NCBI GenBank assembly: GCA_003118195.1 | Contig: BEXV01000769.1 | Coordinates: 13,692-28,671 of the forward strand | DNA length: 14,980 nt | Direction of reading: 5' to 3' | Origin: Hemicentrotus pulcherrimus | Lineage: Eukaryota > Echinodermata > Echinoidea > Camarodonta > Strongylocentrotidae | Shown: one piece after another, positions 1-10,600 of the stretch | Numbering within the stretch: position 1 is the stretch's first letter | How the letters are laid out: each line of letters starts with the position of its first letter | Position numbers and translations under genes: made by a program | Notes under the pieces: model-generated | Told to the model about the DNA's origin: nothing | What the model saw: only the letters and a program-made list of their open reading frames with translations | Databases searched by the model: none

Positions 1-385
1 TCAAAATTTATCGGGAGTACCGATAAATTTTTATTTTCAATTTTTCTCGAAAGCGGAAGTGTTTTAGGGGCTAATTTTTTTAGTGCTTATTATACATCCA
101 CAGGGGCATCCAAATATATCAAAATTGTAAACAGTCATTATCCACCAAATTTTCAAAATTTCCCAAAACTTTGTATTACCTTTAAGTAGGAGGTATTGCG
201 ATATAGTCTGTTCTTCATTTATTAAGTGCTTCCCTGCCATGGGGATATGAATTCTTTAGGTACATGTGGATTACACTTTAATGAAATGGAAGTTTAAAGT
301 AAGATGGAAGTAGAAAAGATAACAAGTCAAGTGAGTAAAAATGTTGCAATGTGTACATTTTCTATTCTTATATATTCCTTGTCAG
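1..385 (+). other. Upstream intron, partial
   Basis: No coding exon that fits TAF1C is visible here. The short open frame from 304 has no family match. A perfect 12-bp inverted repeat lies at 3-31. Confidence 0.6.
3..31. repeat. Perfect 12-bp inverted repeat (hairpin)
   Basis: AAAATTTATCGG at 3-14 pairs with CCGATAAATTTT at 20-31, with a 5-base loop (gagta). It sits at the window edge, so it may be part of a larger element that continues upstream. Confidence 0.7.
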
Positions 386-526
386 CATGTACCAACCACC
401 AAATACTGCCAAAGTCTCCTAAGAAAGAACAAGTCCATCATAGATGCGGTATCTTCTGTAGGAGTTCAGCGTTCATTGTTACAGGGGTTACTCAGAGAGG
501 AAACCCATCAGCAAATTGAAAGAATG
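386..526 (+). CDS. TAF1C: TAF1C exon 1 of window (helical segment before the propeller)
   Basis: This is a phase-0 exon of 47 codons. The acceptor is ttccttgtcag at 375-385 and the donor is gtgagc at 527. The frame runs from His-Val-Pro to Ile-Glu-Arg-Met and contains 'VGVQRSLLQGLLREE', which lines up with the vertebrate segment 'LGTSVASHLAELLHEEL'. The other frames end in stops or lack this match. Earlier coding exons are not in the window. The exact acceptor is less certain than the donor, since the first few residues (HVPTTKYC) are poorly conserved. Confidence 0.8.
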
Positions 527-1634
527 GTGAGCTATTTTAACCTTTCTCTGAACTCTCATTCAACTAAATTTCGTCTCATGATTCATAAAATGTATTTCAT
601 TTTGATTTTGTTATTTGTTATTTGTTATTTGTTATTTGTTTTTAAAAGGGTGTCCATAAACCACTTGGTTCCAAAATTGCAATTGCTATATATGTCAAAT
701 GATAACGTATATAAAAGTAGTTGATTCCAAAATTGTGTCAATCATTTTTCCCCATTTTTTTTTTTTTTTGAGGTACAGTAGGTTAGGTTTGGTTGGAAAA
801 TATTCTGCATTAACCATACATTCATACCACACCAAAGTTCTATAAAAGTTGTACCAGTTGCGAGAAAGAAATTAAAACAAGGTTAAAATGTTGCACACTG
901 CAGCATAGTGAAAACAATGTCTAACATACATAGAAACAACAGTAATGAAACAACCACTGCAGTTTACATGTTAGACATATGTTCACAGACCATTTCACAT
1001 CATTTGTATTTTATTGTATAAATCCAAAATTATTTATGTTGATACTATGGGATGTTTAAGAAAATGAAATACAAGAACAGAACAAAAAACGATGCAGTAG
1101 AAGCAACAGAAGAAAAAGGTGGCTCATTGTTTCTTTTCAGATATTCAGAAAAGACGTGTGAAAACGATTTCTGACTTTTTTACCTAGTTTTTCTCTTTCA
1201 GTATCACAATAAGTTATATTATGGAGGCTGTTTATCTTATGAACCTTTCAAGTTATCGACTACAGAGGGCGTNGAACCTTTCAAGTTATCGACTACAGAG
1301 GGCGTCAGTGGACTATTGTTTTATCCCAGTGAACAAGCTCTAGATACCCTCAGTATCCTTTTTTGTGCTCCATCTGTGCTGCTCTAAGAACATATGACAG
1401 GGAAATTTTCAGTTTGAAGATACCATAAGATAAATATGTGCAAGATGTGTAACCTGCTAGAGAAAATATTATCTGAATGTGTAATGGCTTACTAATGGTT
1501 TCAAGTCTTTGTTTTATCAACATCATACTGACTATGGTTCATTAGCTGTGAAGTGTGTTAGCTCTAATTTAATCTCCAGTAATCTTAGGCTCCAGTTCAA
1601 CCTGTGTTATCCGTATTTTCAAGTTTTGATATAT

Positions 1635-1667
<33 letters not shown>

Positions 1668-4600
1668 CATGATATATACATACATGTATATATATTGCCC
1701 ATTTGCCCCAGGATGCAGGTTACAACCAAGTGCAATTTAGTACAGACAATGTAACTCTGTTACAAAAGATACTGATATAACAAGCTTTCAGTAGTTATGC
1801 AAGTCCCACTTTGTGCAGTCTATGGTTTTTGAGCCCATATAAAAAAAAGGTTCCAAATTTAACAAGGTTAATTTCCTTGATTCAAGAAAGTTTTTGATGA
1901 GGTTCCACCAACTTGTCGTAAATATGTCAAAACAAGCTAACCAAACACTATTGTTATTCTTTATTTTACGACACAATGTGCATGAACATGACGTACACCA
2001 TTAATGATTGTTTCCATAACCGCAGAATCCTTCTTATAAGATATTCATGTTCTGGAGTCTGAATCTGTTCCTTGCTTCAAGCCGTCAACATCTTTGAAAC
2101 GTCAGATCCCTGTGGCAGGCTGTATAAGGCAAATTGATACCCATAGATCATCTTTGAAAAGTGAGTTTAGTAATGAGACTAACACTCGTTTTGTGTTCTT
2201 TTTTGGACTCCAGATGTGAAGTTATCTGTTTGTGATGTCAGAAAAAAAAAAAAAATCTAACAACCTTATTATATAGTGTTTACTCTGTGCAAAATAGATT
2301 TATTGGGGATTGTTTGGGGCAATATATAATGCTTGAGTTTTTGTTTAAGACTGCAAATGCCTTCAAAGTGCATGATTACTGCCTCATTTTTATTTATAAC
2401 ATTTCTAGTGCTCTTTCATGACCTAAAATTGCTACGAAGGTAAGTTTAGACCGCAAAATATGTGAAATTTAGATTAAATCTGATCACTGCAATTCAGCTG
2501 TAGCAAAAAAAATGTGAAAACTGTTAAGATACTAATCAGTTGATAATAACAAGACATAGGCCGGCTGGTTGTAAACATTAAATTGAATGAGTCTTTATAC
2601 TTAATACCATTTTTGTTCTCTTATTTCCATTTTGTATCAACAAATGCTGTCATTCTACATGTAACTATTTGTTTATAATTCTCACTCTATCTCTTTGTCT
2701 GTCTCTCTCACTCTCACTCGGCTATCTCTATCACCCACTCTCTGTCACTCTCACTTCCTCTATCTGTCCATCCCTCCCTCCCTCTCTTTTCTTCTTGTCT
2801 CTTCCCCCTCACTCTCACCCTCTCTCTCTCTCACCATCTCTCTTTCTCTCCCTCTCTCTCTCTCTCTCTCACTGTATTTCTGAGATAGAAGAGATTTACG
2901 CCGGCATCAGGACAGACTACCACGCTTACCTTGTGAGAGGTAAGATGAAAGAGAGCCTGAAATGCAAACTCATACATGATGTGACCTCACAGTACAGGAT
3001 AACTTCAATATCTCTCAGGTACGTGCTATAGGTATACTGGCATTGTAAGGCTTGTTCTCACTCAGCGATAGCTCAGTTGGTAGAGCAGTGGTCTCGTAAT
3101 CTAGTGACCCGGCTTCGAAACCAAGTCGATACGCTAGTGCCCTTTGGTAAGGCATTAATCCTCATTACCAGGTCCCTCAGAGCGGACCTAAAGCTGTCAG
3201 TCCACTGGTTGCTTACTAACAAGCATTTATGCTTTCTTAGCAGTCAGGTAAAACAACCACCACTACAACCACCATTACTACAAGATTATTTTGGCGTACT
3301 TCAGCATACTGTAAGCACTTCACAATTTTGTATTTCATAACACACAAAAGAATGAGTACATGAGTAGGACCTGCGTGGCGCGAGGCTACTTTTTTAATCT
3401 CCACCTGCCATTCATTTAGTACATTAAAAGAAAAAAAGGTTTGGTGATCTGCCGTTGTTTACTGTGGCGTAAGTGAATGAACCTTATTGGGGTATTAGAA
3501 TGGAAACGTTTTCTGGACTAACAGCGTTGTAACAAGAGACAGACAGATGAAGATAGGGCAGTTTTGGTTTTCTACATGCATTGTAGGTCCTTAAAAGACA
3601 CCTATCGCATGTTATTGAGACACTACAATATGTCAAACCATAGCACTTGAATTTTGGTTCATCTCTAACTATATGATTCCTTCTATAAGCAATACATTCC
3701 CACCCATCCTCTTGAACACAATTTAAAGATCCCCCCCCCCCTAAAAAAAAGGGGGGGGTGATGCTTATTTGCATTGCCACTCTTTTCCAAGAAGATAATT
3801 GCTGATAATTGTTGTAAAGGTATGGGAAGAAGTTATTGTGAATCAAATTGCCAGTACCCAATAAACTGTTCATATTGGGCTTATACTAACTGTAGGCCTG
3901 ATAAATCTTCATGAACATGTAAGTAAAGATATTTTGAATTGCACTGGTCAATAGTAGATTTGGAGAAAGAAATAAACGCCCTCTGCAGGCCAAAGGTACT
4001 GTTTTTATCATAATGCCTTCTATTTTGGATTTCCAACTTTTCTTTTGCAGTCCTCATTTAGAAGGGGAGTTCTTGTTTACAAATGAAAGAGGACAAGTCA
4101 GTCACATAGACCAGAAAAAAAAGTGAGTAACATTTTTTGTTGTAAATGGAGCTATCATGTCTTAAAATCAATGCATTATTACACCTAGGTGGAGTCATTG
4201 AATTGAATGTCATATTATGTTCAATATTTATTGAGTCATTTCTGATTATCAAAAGCCAAACTGGATTTCTCATTCTGTTTCGATATAGTAAAAATGAATC
4301 TGGATTTATTTAGCACTTAAAGGTAAAGACCAGTTATGGTCATGCGATTGCATTGTGAAAGAAACGTTGTGGAATCGATCAGAAAAGGTTAATCATCTAG
4401 CATCTGCAAGGTTCTGGAATCATCAAAATGATATGAAATTTGGCCCATTCTTCGTAAAGTTACAAGCACTATACACAGAAAGATGTATATGGGACTACCC
4501 TGTATCTCCCACAGACCATGAGAGAAACCAATTTACCAAATATACGAATTAGTAGGCGGTTTCCTGGCAAATTTGTGATCATCATGCTCACTAGTCATTA

Positions 4601-7600
4601 GTCGAATCATATTCTTTCACAAGATTGGTAATGAGAGCTTCCATTTCATTTTTTTGAAATTGGGGCGTTTCCAAAACGAAATACTTCCTCTAAGCACTTT
4701 TACCCCAGTCATTGAATTCATTCATGTGCACAATGTACACCGTTTCCACTCTCTCAGGAGAATTCCTACCATATGGTCAAAGTGAGGGCATATGGCAGTT
4801 ATCCTACCATGTCCCTATATCTCCCCAGTGTAAACTTTGAAAATGTAGATCATTGACTTGCCGAAGCAAACTAGTACCATGCTTGAGATCGAACCTGTGA
4901 CCTTTGCATTTCCAGTCAGGTTCTCAAACCACTCCACTACGACATCTGTATTTATTTGACTGCTGGCCCTAGAGAACCATCAGAAGTTGTGAAGATCCTG
5001 TGATTAATAGTTTGTATTTTTTTTCAGGGTCTCTGTGTCACCCTAGAGAGAGTATACGCCGGCGTACGCACACTTCACCGCTCACCCTTGTCTTGCCTTT
5101 GCTCACACTAAAGACCAAGCATATCAGCTGGATTTTAGGGTAAGGAACCGTCAAAGGAAAATCTGACATTAATAGACGACTACACTAAAAGAGCAGAAAA
5201 TCAGTGAAACAGACTTAAAGAATCTTTGAAAAAATATGGACTCGGACAAGGATTAAGGAAGTTTTGATTTGATAGCGCTTAGAGACTTCGGTGGTAAGCG
5301 CTTTATAAGTAACGTTTTTTATTATTATTATTATTATTATTGTTTGTATAGGTATGGCTGAACTTTGAACGAGGAAGTAGTGAAGACAGAGCAAAAATTT
5401 TGTTGATATCTTCTCAATCATTAATGTGTCTTGTACATTTTATGTCAACTACCCCAGTGAAGCTCTGTCCCTTGTTTAAAAACAACATGTCACCTGTTGT
5501 CATAGTTGTTATATAATTTGTCTTTGTTTTGATATCTAACACGTGATTGGGAGGAATTGTTATGAATATCAGTACTACCATGTATGTATATACATGTATG
5601 CATGAAATAACGTTATGATATATCATCTGTCTCTGTCTATTTACTTTCAAGTTACCCAACCTCACAGAAGACCAAAAGATTCCTCTCTTTCAACTACGAA
5701 GCAGCTGCCTACCAGGAGATCAGTACTTCTGCGTTGCTAGGCAACACCCTAGCAACCCCTTCTACCATTGCCTTGCCACTCAGCATTATCTATTCCTCAT
5801 GGATGAAAGATTTCCACAGCATTCGGTAGGATTGAGATACGATGATCCATTGCTGCGTGATATACCAGTGTACTTATTAAACTAAAAATGATTTGCTGAT
5901 TCCATTGTTGAATTTTCCAGGGTAATAATAAGGTGGATTTGATGCATGAGAAATGAGAAATACATGTATGCAGTATAAGTATGTCATGGAAAAGTTTTGA
6001 TAAATATACATGTATTAAACACATGGGTAGACTTCATTGCAGTGTTAATGAGCTGTGGATTAACAAAGCATTTCTTGATAATAGTTTCTTTGAAGATCTT
6101 ATATACTTAATGAGGTACCTTGTTTGTAAAGTTGGATTTTGACAGCTCATCAGAATTTAGCCATTTGTATGTTGAAGTTAATTTAAGAGTTTGTGTATTA
6201 ATATCTGTACAATAGACTCGTTCATGGTTAGCACATGTCCGCAATGACCCCGAATATCCACAGATCTTCAAAACATGAAGAGGTCCCACTTTGTACATTT
6301 TGAAATGATTAATCCTACAGATGGAGGTGCTACATAAATAGCCTTTGATTCGACTTTTCAAAGAATACTTCCACCTGTGTATCATGGAGTGCACTGCTTT
6401 GTGCATGAATGAAAAATGATAACTTGACTTTCATGAGCACATATCAAGTATTTTTTTCTCTGTGTATTTCACAATTTGTTCTGCAATGACCTTTATCTGC
6501 TCATGCTCAGACTGCAACCATGAACTGGCTTTTACCATTTGAGCGATATTAAAATTTCCTGATTTTTAGTTTGTTTCTTTGTTAGTTATTATTTTCATGT
6601 TCATTCCTCTGTCATTACAATGATAGGTCCTCCAATGGCCCCACCTCCTGTCTACTCCACCCACCTGCCTCCACATCACTCCCTCCATCTCATCACCGCC
6701 TCTGACGACATCCGATGACCTTCTCCTGGCTGCCAGCTACTCTTCAAGGGAGGTGCACTGCTTCCAATCCTCAAGTAAGATTCAGCGATGCCAGTTTTAA
6801 GGGAACTCCAAGCCTTGTTGCCTCTCTGTTTCAGGCTAAATATTGTAGAGAATATGAGGTTTAAGTTTTCAGGCTTTTAGCCAATTTCAAGCTGTCACTT
6901 CTTTGTTTTAAGCTCTTTTTTTCAGGCTTTATATGGTTCAGAACATATGGGCCCAATTTTTACAGTTGACACAATATGGGCTCCAAGATTCGTTCATTAT
7001 AAGTGAATTCAAAGTAAAGGTCACAATTTTTATGGTTCAAGTAGAGTCCAGCTAGCTGTGCCTACCTGACAGAAAATTTGTTTTAGATTATTTATTCCTT
7101 TGCCTCGGTATTTATAAGGCAAAACATAGAACTGAATAAATACTGAGATTCATACCCACAACTACAACGTTTGCTGTCCTTACCGATTGAGCTAACGATG
7201 GGTTGATAGAAGGTGGGTTTGCATGATTATTATAACCATATCACTAACCCCAATGCTTACCCTAACGGTTACCATGTGGGCATGTACAGGTTTAGCTAGG
7301 TAGCTAGTATTGATGAAAGAATCTTGGAGCCCATAAATTGTTGACCAGTTTTTAGGCACTTTCATGCCTGGTCATAACCGTATTCATTCAGGCTTTATAC
7401 ATGTCTGGATGTCTATGTTAAAGGGATCCGGTAACTTTGTCTCAGATTCTGAAATAAAATTCTGGATTGAGCTCATGATGCAATGGTAATTATAAACCTT
7501 TAGGTCAGTCAGGAACCCCATGACTTTTACAAGCCAATCGCCCGTTTGATTATTAAGATATTTATGATTGGAAATACAAATTTTGAAACCGACGGTTTTC

Positions 7601-10600
7601 ATAACACTACAGTCTATTGGGGAAAACGAGTATGGTTTAACCGGTCACTCAAAGATTTTTACTTTTTTGAGGCACTTCTTGATCATTTTGAAGCGCAATT
7701 TTTTTAGGGCTTTAATATTACACCATATCACAGACACTGATAACACGTAGGGCCGTGTATCTCAGATTTAACATTGTTAAACGATCCCTTTAATTGAATA
7801 AAATCCACCCAGCATCCCCAAAATTTAATTTAAATTTTTTATTCTTGTTATTTTCTATTTATAGGCAGTTTTTACTACGTAAACTACTTCAGTAAATGAC
7901 TCGTTTTGAGTCATGGCAGTGTTTGAGAAATTAAATTAATCCATTGCCATATTCTTACTTATCATACGGTTAATTCCACATTTGCAAGCTATTTTTTTAA
8001 ATTATATACTGATGGTTTCTCAAATTTTGTAATAACATTTTGAACAATGCAACTGTGTAATCTTTGTTAGTTTGTTTGTATTAGTCTTTGGACTGTTTTT
8101 AAAAGGAATTTTATTTCAATAATTTGAAATGAATGAACAAAATTGAGATGGCTCACATTTGAACTTTCAAGAGTGTTGGTGGAGGGAAAAAAGATGAAGG
8201 AAAGGTCACCTACTGATTGATGTAGTGCACATTCCTGCTATATACATACATGTATCATAGCTCTCTTCTCATTTTGCTTATCTAGGTTTAAATGGGCAAG
8301 CACCTTCTTCAACCAGAGCCCCATGGAAAATTCAGGATAGCAAGTAAGACAAACTGAAATTTAAGTTTTCTATTCCAAACGTTTATTCAATCTTCTCTTT
8401 GAAGAAAACCATGCATTAATATCTGCTACATCCAGATTGATTTGAGGCTTTCTAGGAAAAGTCTATGTCTCTGGTTATAAATGTTTGTATTATTTTGATC
8501 AATGTGTTTGTGCACAAAGGACCTGTATAGCTCAAAACCATTTGTTCAGATTTTTGTCAGTGAATAGATTATTCTATAATAGAACTGCTAGGGTAGGATT
8601 GCGTTGATGTGTGTATGGGTTGTTTCTCTCCACAGAGGGTGTTCCATAAAGTATTACATTGTATAATGTATGTGATATCATGCATTTGTCTATCAAACTG
8701 TCATGTGATCAATGCCTCTGACATATATTTACAATCATGTTCTATGTTTTAGAAATCACATTGTATTGAAAGTCCCTCTGTCAATACAAATACTATGTTC
8801 ACTGTCTCTCCATTACAAGGTTTCCAAGTGAAGTGTGTACTAAAATCAACTTTTAGCTAAAGATCACCTGCCTTTAATGACTGCTCTTCTGGTACCTGTT
8901 GCATATAACTTAGCATTGGTGGTAGCTTTACCATTCATTTTCACATCCATGGAAGCTTTAATTTGATCGGCTGTTGAATGATGTTACCATGGTAGTTAAT
9001 ATTGATGACAAAGTTACCATCACTGGTAAGTTTTATGCAACAGAGCCCCAATTTCCTTTGAACAGTCTTAATATTCAGGTTTCCCTGTAAATACCATCAT
9101 TTATCTGTTCCAGTGCCTGGTTGGATTTGATGTCGATGGTTCCTAGTGGTCAAGATGAGGAGATGGTGAGAGAGAGAATCTCCCGACCTCTCATGGGCAT
9201 GTGTGCAGCTAAGCTGGAGGAGGACCAACAACAGACAGTCACAGTATTTCAGGTGAGTATTCACCTCTTACTGCATTAGTTAAATCCCATTCATTTAAGG
9301 CAGCATTGCTAAATGTATTGGTGTCAGAAGAAATGTGTCGAATGCAAATGGTGTAACTGTTGAATACGGTATCGCAGTTTTCATTGCTTGGGCACAATCA
9401 TTATTTTAGCATTTTGGCTAACTAAAACTGTCATTCAGATCAAGTGAATTACGATTTTTCGATGTCCTGAACAAATAATTATGGAATTCAAGTTCCGGGC
9501 ACATCTCTGTGAACCTCGACATTTCATTACTATGTGATATTCAATACATTTAAAGTAGACTTAAAATCGTAAAATCTGAACGACTAAGTTGATATTATTT
9601 ACAGTGCTTTGTACACACCACACCATTTCTGCACTTCATGGCACTCCTTGCAGCGAGTTGCCTCAGCTGCCATCCAAGTATAACTGCCTGAGTGAGCTGT
9701 GGAGGTGCTGTGGTATAGTTGTTTATTCACTTGTCTCTCGATCCAAGGGTTAGGGTTCCAATCTCACCCTGGCACTAACGTCCTTTGGCAAGACATTGAT
9801 CCACTTTTGCCACTCTCCACCCAGGTGTAAATTGGTACCTGATATGCCAGAGCGATACATAAGTGGCCGCCAGCTCTGACCGGGTAAAGATTTTGAAGCG
9901 CCAGGAGTGTCACGATGTGATGGACATGTGCGCTATATAAGAAGCACCCATTAATGATATTCATATTATAACCCTCATCAAGTATCAAGTATCAAATGAG
10001 TAATATGCAACTATGTCTATAGATGCTGATAACAATTGTTATTACTTTCAGATATCTGAAGTTGGAGACATCTACCAGCAGGTACTGAAAGTGAGCAATG
10101 ACAAGGAGTTTGTGAAGTCAATGGATCAAGACAGACTGAGTGAGCCTTGCGAGAGGAAATGCAAAGATTTCGTAGAAAGGGTCATCAAATCGAGTGAAAG
10201 GAGGGAAGAGTGTGAAATCACTGTCAAGAAGTTAAAGACCAAGAAGGTTTTGAAAGGTAATGCAAAGATAATAATTGTCCGATTATGGTCATAGGCTAGA
10301 TTAAATTGAATATTGAACTCTCTTAACATGTTGAGTGAAATTTGTTAAAAATGAAGATTTGAATACAATTCCATTCAGTGGAATGTCAGAATGTTTCCAC
10401 AACACCTATTTATAGGCCTACATGTTCGCTGAAAATAACAAGGAGATTTTTTTTTTCGGTTTGGAAGGAGCGAGGCATTACCTTGTATTATTTAAAACAA
10501 AGATAACACCCTTCTAGCTCCATACAATAGACATCTTCCATTCTAGGTCTCTCTATATTCAGGTTTCTCACCTTTTTCTCTTTATCACAGAAATAGCGAG

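Larger units (their letters stand above)
3019..4050 (+). other. Intron with a SINE and homopolymer hairpin
   Basis: The intron holds a tRNA-derived SINE (3064-3283) and a C-run/A-run/G-run at 3731-3758. The rest shows no exon that would fit the phase. Confidence 0.75.
4123..5048 (+). other. Intron made mostly of a MITE and a SINE
   Basis: Nearly all of this intron is the MITE copy (4317-4674) followed directly by a minus-strand SINE (about 4690-4955). No room is left for a further exon that could supply the residues missing before FTAHP. Confidence 0.7.
6775..8285 (+). other. Largest intron, with SINE and MITE
   Basis: This 1.5-kb intron holds a minus-strand tRNA-like SINE (about 7100-7200) and a complete MITE (7418-7793). 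The stretches 6775-7095 and 7794-8285 show no gene; the first has several copies of the word 'ttcaggcttt'. Confidence 0.65.

Noticed and set aside
341..724. 127-residue open frame starting at an ATG
   Set aside because: Only the part 386-526 matches TAF1C. The rest reads into an AT-rich intron past a good donor, and the ATG lies before the acceptor.
2021..2025. Acceptor ccgcag for exon 3
   Set aside because: Taking it puts a TAA stop directly in the conserved frame. The ataag acceptor at 2040 gives correct phase and match.
2669..2883. Ser/Leu-rich open frame in the CT repeat
   Set aside because: It is a translation of a simple repeat and has no coding character. The real exon starts after it.
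2940..2946. Donor site ggtaaga inside the AGIRTDYH exon
   Set aside because: Using it would remove a segment that matches the family well. Reading through keeps the frame to the donor at 3019.
3064..3140. Working tRNA gene
   Set aside because: The A and B boxes are there, but no acceptor stem closes and a SINE body follows.
3484..3873. 129-residue minus-strand open frame
   Set aside because: It runs through the C/A/G homopolymer stretch, giving Gly- and Phe-runs, and lacks any family match.
4355..4552. 65-residue open frame
   Set aside because: It lies wholly inside a MITE copy whose sister copy at 13547 has no matching open frame.
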